Assembly: GCF_964204865.1 (NCBI RefSeq)
Contig: NC_135250.1
Coordinates: 7,688,001-7,752,000 of the forward strand
Direction of reading: 5' to 3'
DNA length: 64,000 nucleotides
Source of the DNA: Styela clava
Taxonomy: Eukaryota > Chordata > Ascidiacea > Stolidobranchia > Styelidae
Every line of letters starts with the position of its first letter. Positions within the stretch are counted from its first letter, which is position 1. This document shows positions 33,241 to 46,375 of this stretch, one piece after another. The position numbers and the translations under genes were made by a program. The notes below the pieces were generated by a model that was not told the origin of the DNA, did no database searches, and saw only the letters and a program-made list of their open reading frames with translations.

Positions 33241-34621
33241 TTAAGATAATTGGTTGACGCAGTATAAAAAAGTTTTTGAATAGCCACTTGAAGAATGCCA
33301 GCCACTTGAAAGACTTAGTTAAGTTAGTATGCTATACCGTGGCAAAGAAGAGTTATTGCTTTAAAATTTCTCGTGTTGCTTCTTAACAAAATTGACAATC
33401 AGTACTACGGTACGTTTGAGGGAGTTTATATGATGACATATGTATATAATATAATATCTTCACGGACATATTACTCAAATGTGTTTAGTTGGATACGGGG
33501 TCGGTTGGGTTTACCAATAAGCATGGCAGGCTGAAGCTTTAAAACATTGGCTAATCAGTAAGATATCGATGGTGACGTAGTAGTATATATTTACGGTACC
33601 GGTACAATAGGTATTTTAGCAGCCGTTCAGGCACATTGACCACTTGGTCATATTTTCTGGTATGGTATGGTAATAAGAATGAATGTTTCTCCGAGCATCG
33701 ATTTTTTTTGTTCATTGCCGTAACAATGACCAATCAGCAATATGTCAACAATGACGTAACAATTGCTATTTGTGGGACCGCTCAGCCCCAGATACCAACT
33801 TGTGACAACAGTCAAAAAGAAGCATCAGAGGAAGAATTTGTTTAGGGTCAAGGGTCGGAGAAGCACTGATTAGTGATTACCCAAAGTGACTTTGTGAAAC
33901 GGCAATGGCATTAAATGCCTATCATGTTGTTTAATGTCATTGGTGAAACTGATTACTGTACCGAACAACTTCAGCACTTTCTGCGTCAAAAATTTTTCAA
34001 CAGCGAAGTCGCGAACGGTCGTTTTTAGTTAAGATAAGTTTTGTTTCGACTCCATAATCAGCATAAAAGGCGATAAAATGATTGATAAAACCTGATTATG
34101 AAATCAGGAGTGCAAACAATTGACAAAAAAAAAACAAGCACAGGGCTATAATATACCGGTACCGTAGTTAGAAAAAAGAGAGAAGCTTAGATAAATTATA
34201 CCGGTATGGTAAACAAAAAATAAATGGATACGTAAAAAAATAAATGATTAAAAATGTACCGGTACCGGTACCGTAATAAAAAGAAGAATTGTTTGCCACA
34301 CCATTTTAATTAAAATTTAACTGATTAAAATTGGTGTCAAATGCCAAATTGCTGAATTGCCCAACAAAAGTTGAGTGAATGAAGAGGTGGGCTAAACCGC
34401 TTCATTCACCAATGAAATGCCAAAATATTGCCAAATTGTAGTCCAGATTACATCAATTACAACATTGCTGCATTGCAGCAATTAACCATCGTTATGAAAT
34501 TACAGAATTAACGTTTTGTTGTTGTGTTCTCACATCTGGACATTGTTGACCAGTTAATGCAGTGACAATATGATCAATATTATTTAGATTTTAATATAAC
34601 ATTCAATCACATTAGTTCAAT
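33241..34621. other. Gene-free stretch upstream of CROT
   Basis: It contains several GGTACCGGTACC-type palindromic words (about 33594-33605, 34154-34170, 34200-34208 and 34257-34275). The CROT promoter should lie here. No TATA box or further exon was identified. Confidence 0.4.
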
Positions 34622-37600
34622 ATGGAATCAATGTTTCTTGTGAAGGATTCTTCAATTGTTGAAGAGAGAACTTTTTCAAAAGAAGAAAGTTTGCAATCAC
34701 TACCACTTCCCCAGCTGTATGAAACACTGAATAGATATTTAGACTCTTGCAAAGCAGGCAAGGTTTTTAAGTTTACCTTTCAAATTCAGTGATCAGTAAT
34801 TGCACTATTAAAAAATGCAACATTAAGTTTTGATCAGTATCAAGGGTCAGAGGGCGGTATAATATCACCAAATGTTTAGAGTATCTTAGCCCATTTTTGT
34901 ATGACTTTACCGCAACCTAATACCAGAAACCATAATTACTGTTGGAGATTCTGATTTCGGTTATCGCCATTCAAACTCTGAAAATTTTGACTCCAACAGA
35001 TTTGGAGTACAAAGTGATGATTCTGACTTCAAATCTTCATTATTAATGGGTCTTCTTTTTTTTGCAGTACTGACTGAGGAAGAGTTTGATAGAACAAAAC
35101 AAATTGTGGAAAAATTTCAACAAAATGAAGGACCAAAACTCCAAGAAATTCTCTCACAAAAAGCCAGTGGTAAATTTCTGCTCTGAATTAAATGATGAAC
35201 AATTTATCTATCACTATTTTGAAATAGATATACATGTTATAATTATACTTATTTTCACTTCATATAAGCTTATAGCCTGGAACGTTCATAGGTACATTCT
35301 AGAATTATATTTCTAATCAGATTGGAAAATCTGGTACAATTTCAACGTTCTTGAGCCAAGCTAAAGCCAAATGTACTGAAGGAGTGATTTAAATAGATTG
35401 TTCTGAAAACATGGGATTCAAGAAATACTGTTAAAATCGAATTCGATGTTGTGGAATCAGCAATGATATATTTCTTGATTTAATAATAATAAAACAAAAT
35501 TGGCATCTTGCAAAAAAAAAACGTTTCATCTATCATTATTGGTAATTGTTCATATTCAATTAATAGTTTTTAATTGATCAAATTTGTGGAATTCTGTTTT
35601 GAAAGTATGTGTTTATATTGTGATTTTACGTTGTTATGGCATCTTCAATTTTTAGAATTTTTCATATGATTTATCATTAATTAAGCAATTTCTTATTCCT
35701 CTTTCAAGTGGAGAAAAATTGGCTTGAAGACTGGTGGCTAAATGGCTATTTAGATTATCGAGGACCACTTGGTGTCTTGAATTTTGGAGCTTCTGCAACT
35801 TTGGATTTTCTTCCCTCTGTTGAGGACTCGCAGGTCTCTTGTTCTGTATTATATGATATCGTATTGATATAGTCGTACAGTCACATATTTGAGAAATGTC
35901 CTTGATTTTTATGAAATATTGGATTTGTTCAAATATCAAAATCAGATCAGTTTTTTATTTACGGTTTTATAGCATTTCTCTCAATATGCCAAGGTTGGCT
36001 ATTTCGAAAGTGAATGAAGTGTTTTTGAATATTGAAATATATGTTTAGCAGAGAATTTCATACAAATCATTGTGATTTGCGAGTTCGCAAAACTTGAATT
36101 TGCTAATACAGATAAACGTTACAGAATATTTTCACAGTGTAGTAAGCCATGCCTATAAAATTTTTTAAAGATTTATTTTTTAATAGATTGCTTGGGCCTT
36201 GGGCCTACATATATCTATATTTATCTCATTATTAAAGTTGTTATTTATTTTAATCAGCTCCACCGTGGTGCAATGATGCTTCATTCCATCATGAACTTTT
36301 GGAAGCATTTACGAAATGAGACTGTCCGTCAACTAAAGGATAGAAAAGGAAACACACTTTCAATGAACCAGTTCAGGTAGATTCATAAAATTGTTCGCCC
36401 AATTCTTGTGAACTTGTTTCTGTGGTAGCATGCCTACTGGGTATGTCAGTTCAAGTAAGTCACCAGCATATGTTATCATGTATGACTTCTTGCTGTCACA
36501 CTGTTGTTTTTTTAATTGCTCGATGGTTGCGACTTCCTGCATTAAGTAAGACTTCCTACGTTAATTAAGTCTATGCATATGGAACATAACATAATTAGTA
36601 AAATATTATAATACCTGACCTATACTCTTATTAGGATGTGAGTATGTAGATAGGCATGTGATTAGAATGTCTTAATGACCCTCTTTCCAGGAAATTTTAA
36701 GAAAAAATTACTTGGGAAAAGATTGATGTAACCGCATTGTTTCAAAAAAGAATACAAGCGTTTTTTCTGTTTCTCATGTCTTGTAAATGATATACTTTTA
36801 TTAACAATTCTTAAATGGCTTTCAACATTTGAATCCTTCGAATAAGTGAAATGTCATAATCCTTACTGATCCAATGTATGGTATGGCTATCTTATACTAT
36901 AGATGTTCTTTTTGTATCATTTGATATTAGTAAATACTTGTTTGCATTTAAATATATATATTTTTTTGGGTAGGCCTATTTTAAATTAAACAAAATTTAG
37001 TATTATTGGATATGTAAATCCTTAAATACAACTAGCCTATTTTAGGTGTCATTTTGATTTTTGAAAACATGTTTCTTGTCCATTTCTTTGAAACAACAAC
37101 TTTTCTGGTTTATATTTATCTCCCATATTTAATTACTTTAGGTACATCTTCAACACTTCAAGGATAGCTCTGAAAGGTCGAGACAAGCTTGCTAATTATT
37201 TCAAAACTAAGTCTGAAGGAGATTGCCCTTCTCATATGATTATTTTTCATCACCAACATGCCTATAAACTGAAAATAATTTCAGAAAATGGTAAGTTTTG
37301 TTTATGTATTGTATAGTGCAGTGTTTCCCAACCTATGAGTCGCGAACCAAAACTGGGCCGCCTGAAAATTTTCTAGGGTCGCTCGTTTTTTTCAACAAAA
37401 ACCTGAAAATTTTTTTTTATTTTGTATTAAAGTGTTGCTCATTAGTAATTATATCACGGAAGTATCACAGCTTAAAAACTTGGTAGCATTTTATTTTGCT
37501 AAAGTAAAGCCACGCCATGATTTCAAAACCTCACTGTGGGCGAACGAGCACAGATTTTTCACTTTGACGTCATTTCTGGGGAAGTTAATGTAAATTTGTA

Positions 37601-40600
37601 AATATGATTATTTTATATTAGTTATTTCATTTTGTGGACATAAAAATACTACATGCCATTTAATATTTGAGCATATCCTTGGGTCGCGAGATTTTACAAA
37701 ATTTATTATTAGAAAATTTAAAGTTGGTTGAAAAAAAGATTGGTAACCACTGTATAGTGTACCGCGGGTATCTACATATTGTTTGATAATTGGTTTGAAA
37801 TTTTATAGACTTCTCAAATGAATACAACACAAGTGTGTAAAGTCTACTGATAATTAAGTCAATACTAGGGCTGGGCATTTCCAAATACCTGATGATTTCA
37901 GAATCGAATCGAATATCAGTACTTTTTTTATAATGGTACTACATGGGTAATTTTAACTATTCATCTATTTTAACTCTATTAAAATAATGATATATACTTT
38001 TTCTTGTAGATGTCATTTTGTAAAAATGCAGATTTTACCTTGAAGAGAATGTTTATTTTCATTTCTGCATATTATATAAGTCCTACAAAGATTGATATCA
38101 AGAGTTTTCACAAAGTTATATGAAATTGCTAAGAATAACACAAATTAGGAAATTATTTTGCAAATAGCAATCAAGCAAATGGTAAAATAACATCATACAG
38201 TTTGGTTTAGTCGATTTTTTTCGATTATCCTTCGTGGCTGTGTTCAATAAACTAATCACATTACTTACACAGACTGTGAGAAGATAGATCTTCCTTCCAC
38301 TGATATCTTGTCTTAGTTTTTATCATGGGTTTAACTTTTAGGTGAGATCTATACTCCTGGCCAAATATACAAATTATTTTTGGCCATCAAAGAACAAAGT
38401 GGTGCTAAAGAGGGTGACGGTGTATCTGCTATGTCTGAGCTTGACAGAGATTCATGGGCTGAAGCCAGAGAATATTTAAGCCAACTTTCTCCAAGAAATG
38501 CAAAAACTTTAGAAGATATTGAAAGTGCTATCATGACTATCGCTTTGGTGGATGATAAAGTAAAGGTAAATAAGTTGATGAAATTTCAAAGCACGGTTTG
38601 AGATGGGAAAAATGTGGGACGATATTGGACAAATTTTGAATATTATTTTACTGATTTGGGCAAAGAATGTTTCATGAGGGTATTGTTTCAAATCACTTAT
38701 GAAGGGCACAACTATGCAAATACTTGCTCATAAATCTTGATGTTATTTGAATCATAAACCCTCTTGTTTTTTATAGATGGAATTTTTTATAGTATTGCCA
38801 CCAACTTTCTGACACATGATTTGAACATCTCTGCATTTGTTTATATTCAAGTTCAAATGAAGTTTTAGCACATATTTATAAGTGATGACCTCAATAAACT
38901 GTCCAAATTTACCACAAAGTTTATCATAAGCATAAATATATTTTTTAAGTAATTCTGTGGGGTTTTCCCTTTTGCTCTGAACTAGTCTCTATAACTCATT
39001 CAACCTGTGCCAGGTTTAGTAAGATTGAAATCTTTTTTAATCAATTTTTTTTAGCCTATTTTCGCAGTATGGGTTTAATAATGCTCGAATACTGGCCTGT
39101 TTGACTGTAGCATTTCTCAAGCAAACTCTAGTGTCAAATTTGTTTCAGGATGATTCAGCCTTAATGACCTTGGGCACCACAAAAGTAGCGGGTAATCGAT
39201 GGGCTGACAAGTATTTTATGGCAATTAGTTCAGATGGTAGATTCACATGCAGTACTGATCATACTCCTTCCGAAGGAATGACATTCGTTACTCTCATGAT
39301 GTATAATGAAGTCCTTCTTAGGGAAAGATGGAATAACGGACAGTGGGAAGAAAGTTGGAATAATGGTATGTCCAGAGATATGCTTCGTATTTCTTCTCCA
39401 AGGCTCTATGCTAGAACAGCAAATATGTAGCTAATGTTCTTCTAGAACGGCTCAAATGAGAGTAATGACATTTTTTTCACTTGTCCTAATAGCCATGCTA
39501 TTGTGAATAATAATAAAAATTTTATTAAATCATATTGTGAAATTTTTTTTTTTTTAAATTTTCAGAAAGTCTACCTTCCAATTCTATCACCAAGCTAGAG
39601 TTTGATTTGGATGAAAAACTTCACAACTGGATAGAGAAAGGAAGAAAAACATTGGAAAATTTCGGAAAAGAATCAACATTCCATATTTTTGATTTCAATG
39701 ATTTTGGAAAGGATGAACTCAAGCAATTACGTGTAATGTTTTTATATATTGCTTATCTACATATTTCAAGAAGCATACAATATAGAAGGATAGGCAATTC
39801 ATAACATGAACCACGACTATTTGTCCAATTTCAATGTTTTAAAGAAAATCGTTTTCATGTGATGATTATGATGTGGCATATTGAACGGAAATATTCAATT
39901 TATTACAGATTCATCCATGTGCTTTTAATCAAATGTGTTTCCAACTGGCGTACATGAGAAAACATAGAAAACCTGGACCAACTTATGAAACTGCATCAAC
40001 TAGATCGTAAGTGTTTTAAAACGTTTCTGAGAAGTTGAACATTTTTATGTGATTACCCTAGATGCCTAGAGCAACGTTAATGTTGTTCAAATGACTTTTC
40101 TTTACCTTATACTATTGCATATCATACTCAGATTCTATCATGGTCGAACTGAAACACTGAGGTCTTGCACACCAGAAATTGTTGAGTTTTGTAACGCAGT
40201 TATCAATGGTAAGTATATCAGAATTGAAAAACTGTTAAAATCAGTACAATTCACTGACTTGAACTTGTAGCCAGATAAGATGCCATGGGTCTGCATATGA
40301 GAAGCCATTTTAATGTCTTTTCGCTCCCCTGAAATTTTGAATAATTTTTACCTTTATAATTGATTGTATTTGTGTCACTTGTTGAGGTTAAAACCACCAG
40401 AGATGAATAACTGATTTTTGTTGTGCATTTCAGATTTGCCAAACAAGCAGAAGCTCCTAATGAAAGCCTGTGAGAAATATATGAAGTTAATGTCAGAATG
40501 TTCAGCTGGACGAGGTGTTGATCGTCATATGCTTGGATTAGCTGCAATAGCAATGGTAAGTTTTGATTTTGTTCATGCTTTAAATCAGAGGTGTGCAATA

Positions 40601-42581
40601 AGTGGCCCATGGGCCACAACCCGGCCCGCCAAGCCATTTAATGTGGCCCTTGTCAACGCACAGATTTTCCCCCATCAAACATAAAATCCTAATCTGGCAA
40701 TGTATGTTTGGAAAGGCGCTCACATGGGTAAAGATACATATTGATTTTTTTGCTCTTGTTGCTGCGTTAAATCTTTCGCCGATTTGCTCGGTGCTTTTAT
40801 TACTGTGAGGCTAAGCGATAGCTGCATGCCACATATTTAGGCCAGCTAGATGTCTGAAGTTGGTTTTATGGCCCGGCGACAAAAAATGTTGCACAAACAG
40901 GGCTGTCTGAAGTCTATCGAAATTGATTCAATTCGGAATTATACATATTTTTATAAATATTTTGAATAGTTTAGAATAGTTTATTCGAAAATTTGTCTTG
41001 GGGGCAAATATATTATCTTAATAAAATGGACAAATTTCTAAGACTGTATAACATATGATCATTGTTTATTTTATCTTAGCATCATTATCCAATTTGAACT
41101 TGATGAATTTATTTTGAACTTCACCTATTTTCTGTTGAATAGGGCATAATTTAGAATAGAGAATAACTTTCAGTATGCAATTGTCAATTATTGGTTTTCG
41201 ACATTCTCTAACTTTGTTGATTTTTATTTTTGATTACCTGTATATATCAAATGATTTTGAACGATAATTATATTTATGGACTGATTTTGATAACGTTAAT
41301 TTGGGAAAAACTATTTTTCATTTTTATTTCTGAATTTTCTGTGCCTTATTCTATATTTTTGATAATTCAATATCATAAAAGCGACAACTCACCATTTCCG
41401 CAGAGTAAACTTATCTACGTTGTCAGATTGATATCATGTCATTATAATCATACTTACCGTACATTCTTGCATCAAGGATTATACTGTTTATTGAGATAAC
41501 GTATTTAAACATTAATTTTATGTCACGCTTTATAACTGGTTAGTTAGTCATTAAATGACCTTTGATATGCAGACAGCTTCGAATAATAGGGAGATTTCAA
41601 CATATGTTTGTTGAGAATTTTGTTACAATTAATGTAATTGATCACTTCTGTTTGAATGGACTTTGTATTTATACTATTGATCTTTTATAGGAAAAAGGTA
41701 CTCAACTTCCAGAGATATTCACAGACTCTGCATTTAAGAAAAGTGGAGGAAATAATAACTTTGTGTTATCTACTAGTCTAGCTGGATACAGCGGTGTAAG
41801 TATTTTAATCACATAGGATTTTTATATTTATTCCAGGGAGAGGAAAGCCATAAGAAGGCTTATCTGATTACCAGCCCATGTCTAGTATAAAAAGAGTTAA
41901 CCAGCTCTTTGTTTGACGGTGGCGGAAGCTGTAACTGGCCTACAGGTGTGGAAACCACTCTATGACAATGGTCCAGCAATTCCTAGTTTATACCTTGTTG
42001 GCATGTTATCAAATCTCCCATGCAGAGATGTTCCAAAAGCTTCCAAACCAGAATTCAGGGGTTTCAAATTTTCTTCTTAAACTTATTCCTAAGCTCTCAT
42101 CCCAAGATGCATTTCCTATAGGCAGGCTTGCCCAATTTTCAATTCTTGAGACCACTATTTTAGCGCTGATGAAACCGCCACCCAGAATATAGTAAGCGTG
42201 GATTAGATAGTTGGGATAATTCCAAACTCAAAATTTCATCCTATGCTATATCTGGTCAAGTTTTTACCATAATTGAATCATTTCTAGCTGATCGCCAATT
42301 CCGACTCAAGAGAGTCAACAGCCCTGAAAAATGTAAAGATAAATTCACTCTATTCAAATATATATTTTAATATTTTTTATTTCTAGAATATGGGAGCCAC
42401 TGTTCCTATGGTATCACACGGATATGGAATATTTTTCCGAGTACTGGACCACAGTATGCATTATGCAGTAACAACATACAATCCTACTCCTGATGTATGT
42501 GCTTCAGATATGGAAACCTATTTGAGAAAAGCATTCCAAGATGTTTGCAATATTGCTAAGGGACTTTCTTGTAAGTTGTAA
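34622..42581 (+). CDS. CROT: Peroxisomal carnitine O-octanoyltransferase, complete
   Basis: Thirteen exons: 34622-34757, 35068-35169, 35709-35833, 36258-36376, 37142-37290, 38342-38565, 39149-39365, 39566-39732, 39909-40006, 40132-40208, 40434-40555, 41691-41795 and 42387-42581. Phases agree throughout and give 611 aa, against about 612 for human CROT. The enzyme transfers medium-chain acyl groups between CoA and carnitine so chain-shortened products can leave peroxisomes. Visible hallmarks are the N-terminal EERTF and SLPLPQLYETLNRYLDS, NWLEDWWLN, catalytic His323 in CSTDHTPSEGM, the carnitine-binding RTETLRSCT (451-459) and FVLSTSLAGY with the STS at 539-541. The last residues are Cys-Lys-Leu, a PTS1-like peroxisome signal. 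A poly(A) signal lies 38 nt past the stop. Intron 1 appears to be GC-AG. The close length match and N-terminus favour CROT over CRAT or choline acetyltransferase. Confidence 0.93.
34758..35067 (+). other. Predicted GC-AG intron (CROT intron 1)
   Basis: The intron starts GCAAGG after exon sequence ...GCAG and ends TTTGCAG. This junction gives SCKAVLTEEEFDRTKQIV, which has the same length as the matching human CROT segment. The nearby GT at 34763-34764 would put the next exon out of frame. All other CROT introns are GT-AG. Confidence 0.7.
37319..37752. mobile_element. hAT-type element in CROT intron 5
   Basis: The left end is CAGTGTTTCCCAACC and the right end is GGTAACCACTG. The flank gtatagtg (37311-37318) is repeated at the right boundary (g)tatagtg, giving a near-perfect 8-bp duplication depending on where the last G is assigned. 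Sub-terminal GAGTCGCGAACC (left) and GGGTCGCGAG (right) are also typical of this group. No transposase ORF. Confidence 0.75.
40586..40905. mobile_element. Partial hAT-type element in CROT intron 11
   Basis: The left terminus CAGAGGTGTGCAATAAGTGG, with the following GGCCCATGGGCCACAACCCGG, is a characteristic hAT end. The right end is uncertain: ggcccggcgacaaaaaatgttgcac near 40870-40895 looks like a degenerate complement, but no clean target duplication is seen. Confidence 0.5.
41836..41960. repeat. Possible SINE tail fragment in CROT intron 12
   Basis: The stretch gggagaggaaag...ttatctgattaccagcc resembles the start of the SINE block at 43096 (gagagaggaaag...cttaatcatatggg). It carries no tRNA-like head, so it would be a tail-only fragment. 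Confidence 0.35.
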
Positions 42582-42618
42582 CGAATACTTACATATTCAA
42601 CAAACTAGAGTTATTAAT

Positions 42619-42624
42619 AATAAA
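42619..42624 (+). promoter_or_regulatory. Poly(A) signal of CROT
   Basis: A canonical AATAAA starts 38 nt after the CROT stop codon, which supports the exon ending at 42581 as the terminal exon. Confidence 0.55.
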
Positions 42625-43095
42625 TCAGCCTTTTTTACTAATCCAACTTTTTTACTAATCGTGACTTTTGGGTTTTTGCAGTATCCAGTGTAATTAGTTA
42701 ATAAATACCCTTTTTACGTATTCAATTATATATATATTACTTCAGTAACCATTATACTCTCAACCACAGTGTTAAGTAATACCCTAAATGCGGTTATGGG
42801 ATTCAAAATTCTTGTATCAAACTCATTAACAACCGGTTCTCTTATTTCAATAAACCTGCCGAACTTATAGCTCTATGAATGTATGTCTTATTAGCTAATG
42901 CATGTTATTATGTAAGATGCATTAACATGTCAAGCTTTAAATAAATCTATTACATTTCGAGACAACATTCCTAAGTTCGTGCGAATTTCCAAAAACCCAT
43001 CACTGCGTAAATGAAATTGTAATAGATTTGTCTATGTTGAAGGAAATACTTCGAATATTGATTTCATATATCAGAGTAATCGTAAAAAAGATAAT

Positions 43096-43426
43096 ATTTG
43101 GGATATGGTTTAGCCTGGAGAGAGGAAAGTTGATAAGATGACTTAATCATATGGGAACCAAGGCCGTTCGTTCGTTTACCAGTTCAGGCCGGGTATGGAA
43201 TTAGTTAGCCAGTTATTTGTTTTCTATTGCATAGACTTAAGTGGACGAAGCAGTAACCAACCAGCGCTTACGTGAACCAGCCTACGGCTACGAGGAGTCC
43301 AGCGATCCTCTCGCACATAATTAACCTCGCATGGGATTCAAACTTCTGTACCCACGCATGGTATTCAGAGGTGCTGTGACGAGGTCGTTTCTAACGCTTA
43401 GCACGATGCGCCACACCGCTGAGTCA
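43096..43426 (-). mobile_element. tRNA-derived SINE
   Basis: On the minus strand the head reads gcggtgtggcgcatcgtgctaagc, like a tRNA A box, followed about 60 nt later by the B-box match GTTTGAATCCC (43333-43343). The rest is a non-tRNA body. Its distal part (gttcgtttaccagttcaggc) recurs at about 48425-48530 and 54165-54270, so the family is dispersed here. Confidence 0.65.
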
Positions 43427-43989
43427 AGTGTTAATAACATTAATACTGCTTGTTTTTGCCTTAGTATGAAAATTTGAATAGTTGCCAAATACTATAATTT
43501 TTTAATTCCCTTCTTTGTTACATTTTTTTTGTATCATGTCAAAATTTATGTATTTATGTTAAGAAGATTCTCTAAAGCTATATACCGACAACAGTTATAT
43601 TTGTTTCTATTCCTTCATTTGGTTTAGGAAAGACTTGCCTCTTGAAAGATCCCATGGCATCGGTATTTATGGATTATTTAGTGCAATTTCTAATTTTAAT
43701 ACTCTGTGTTACTGTTTTGTTCAATTGTCGTAGTAGTAGTATGCATTGTTTCCAATCGCAAAAAAGATTTTTTTGTTTTTTAATTCTTATTGCTTGCTGT
43801 GTAATAGATAAACTGATCTCTAATATATAAATCATATTTTTGCTAATGATTTTAATGATGCTGATTCTTTAGGATTAAATTATAATTTTGTATCGAGTAA
43901 TTCAGCTATTCAGTGTATTTGCTTTGCCTTATTGAGATTTGAGTGTACTTAATTGAAGATTAATGGCACATCAAAATTATAAAGATTGC

Positions 43990-44150
43990 AAGCGGCAGGG
44001 CGCTTCAGAAGTGTGTACCAATATGGAGGTAATTAATTTTGGGAATGAAACCTATGGGCCAGAGGGTATATCCACTCTGCTAACACAGACAGTCTCCGAA
44101 CTCGTAATAGAACTAAAATAGGGAAATCAGAATAAAATCATGGCCAACCC
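43990..44150. repeat. Dispersed repeat, copy 1
   Basis: Shares gcgcttcagaagtgtgt, gctaacacagacagtctcc and aactcgtaatagaactaaaa with 47158-47370. It has no ORF and no obvious terminal repeats, and its class is unknown. Confidence 0.7.
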
Positions 44151-44521
44151 TAACCTGGTACACGCTACAGGAGTACCAGCGAAAGTGCTCAGGGCAATAA
44201 AGTTGGAAAATTTTTCATCTGATCGGAACTTCTGGACTAGGATTCTGGTTTTAGGAAAATTTTCTTTCAAATCTAAGAACACAAACTTGTAGCAAAATTT
44301 CAGCACAAAACTTAATGCAATTTTTGTCATTCAGTGAGTGAGAATGCTAGCCCATATAACTATCGGGGCGCTCATGGGTTTTTTCCCTCCCTTTTTTTTT
44401 TGAGTATTTCAAAGATTCCAAATGAAAGTTTCGGAATTGTTAAAACGTCCGCCGGGTGGCCAAGTTGCGTATTCAAATCGGTTCGCTGGGTGGAAAGCGG
44501 TGGCCTTCTCTATGTCTAAGG

Positions 44522-44700
44522 CAGTAGTTTCCAACCAGGGGCCCGTGGCCCACCAAGGGGGTGCACATAGCAGTTGGAGGGGGTCACCATGCCAGGCCCT
44601 AAACCGATTTTACTTCTCTTTTTACTAAAAAAACTGGGGGCCATAAATGCTAAAAGCCTCAGGAAGCGGGTCACAAGCCATAAAAAGTCGAAAACCACTG
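44522..44700. mobile_element. Small hAT-like element (179 bp)
   Basis: The left end CAGTAGTTTCCAACCAGGGG pairs with the right end GTCGAAAACCACTG. The flanks gtctaagg and gactggtc do not form a good 8-bp duplication, so the boundaries or the class may be slightly off. Confidence 0.55.
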
Positions 44701-46125
44701 GACTGGTCTTATGGTTCTTTCCGCCTGGGCATAAATATGCCAAGCTTTTTTAAATCAAGGTAGTTAACTCCAAACTACAAGTTGAAGAAACTCAAGTGAT
44801 TGGCTTCCGATCGCCAAATTTACATTTTTTTGCAATAAAGTCTAATCAACAACAACACTGATGCTTCATATGGATACAATGTTCTTCCAGTTGGGACCGT
44901 TTAAAAAAAGCACATCGTCTTCAGAAGGTGAATATCTGACAGAGACACGTATTTAGAAAGGGCATATCCTGCTTCAAATGGAAACAGTATTTTAGAATCG
45001 GCATATGCGTTTTATCTGAGAGTTATGTAGCAAGCATATGACGAGCTTCATTATTCTCAAAAGCGTACATCTTTTTTGTAAGTGGCACAGCTTTTTTTAA
45101 AGGTAAGAGGTATATGTAGATCAAAGGGCACAGGCCGTTTAAATGTTTATTAATGAAAAACCCCGAGTCACGTGTTCAAACACACCTGAAAAATCCCATT
45201 GCTTTCTATCGACGGTTGCTCACACTACCTTCATCCGGTGTGGAATCACCCCGCCTACGATTTAGTGAAGAGGAACTTTACACAACTACTCCATCAGTTC
45301 ATTTGTCAAGGTAATAAATTTAATTATACTGCTGTCAAAACATTTAAGAATTTTGGTTTCGTATCGCAAACAAATTTGAAATTTAGGTGGTAAAACTTTG
45401 TTTCGTCATTTTGCTCAGTTAGGATGATGCGATCTGTACGATAAGTCAAGCAAGGTTTTGTCGAATGGGAAATGCCTGATATTTCAATTATTCTGGTGCA
45501 ACGGATTTAAAATCGATATACATATATATATTACTAAACTGGATAAGAATATAATTATGTGTATTTTTTAATAACGAACCAACGAATTTTCATCAGAAAC
45601 AAAAATTCAAATGTTAAATATCAAAAAAAAAATTGCTCTTTCAATTTAAAGTACACAACACATAACTACGTTAATCGTCTGATGGAATTTCTAACGAAAA
45701 TTCATTGGAATCTCAGAGAAATCGCAAGTTGACCTTTTTATTTTTGTGTTGTTATGCATATGAGAGTGCGAGTTATATTAGCTGTACCCCATTTAAAACA
45801 CAAACAAAATATGCGTATTTCATTTTTGCCTTTCCGTTCAGCCTATTATACGCCAGATGTGAAAAAATTCCGAGTTATTATTCAAAACTACGAGTAGGCA
45901 AATCTGAAGCGATACGGTTCAGGTCTTTATGTACTTGTAATATTTTAATAGTCATCGTAAAGAATATCTTGTATAAAGGTTTTAGGTTGAACACATAATA
46001 CCCGATACTACAAGAAGTCAACATTTGTAGACCCATAACGTGTTAACATTTTTCTTAGTCGTTTTCATTGACTGACAGCGGCCCATTCTGAAAATAGTTG
46101 TTTATTTAGTGGCAGTCGATAAGGG

Positions 46126-46375
46126 GCGCCACCGTGGCGCATTCCACTTGGGGAATTATTTGAATTATTTCTTCTCTCACTTGGTTGACAGAAAAAATTT
46201 CATGGGTAGAATAACGGAATATTTGCTATTTCAATTGTTTTGGTGAATAAATTGAGGAGGGGCGACACCGAGACGCGTTCTACTCGGGGAATTCATCTCA
46301 ATTATTACTTCTCTCTTTAAGTTGCTAGAAATTTTTTTTATGAATAGAATACCGGAATTTTTGCTATTGTTTTGA
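46126..46375. repeat. Two-unit tandem repeat inside unit A
   Basis: Two copies of about 125 bp, each with the order ggggcg(c/a)ca, cgcatt/cgcgttc, acttgggg/actcgggg, cttctctc and ttgctattt/ttgctattg. Unit B has only one copy at the matching place (about 52318-52420), so the doubling is specific to unit A or was lost in B. Confidence 0.65.

Larger units (their letters stand above)
42582..45186. other. Intergenic repeats between CROT and the tandem units
   Basis: No gene was found. The stretch holds a tRNA-derived SINE (43096-43426), one copy of a dispersed repeat (about 43990-44150) and a small hAT-like element (44522-44700). Confidence 0.55.

Noticed and set aside
37868..38240. Another hAT element starting tagggctgggcatttcc
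   Set aside because: The left end looks familiar, but no right end or target duplication could be found.
34622..42581. Carnitine acetyltransferase or choline acetyltransferase instead of CROT
   Set aside because: Length, the EERTF N-terminus, the NWLEDWWLN segment and the PTS1-like end all fit CROT best.
43096..43426. A functional tRNA gene
   Set aside because: A- and B-box-like sequences exist, but no cloverleaf stem set could be formed and the body extends like a SINE.
45705..45998. 97-aa ORF in unit A
   Set aside because: The matching place in unit B (about 51870-52170) does not keep the frame, so it is not under coding constraint.
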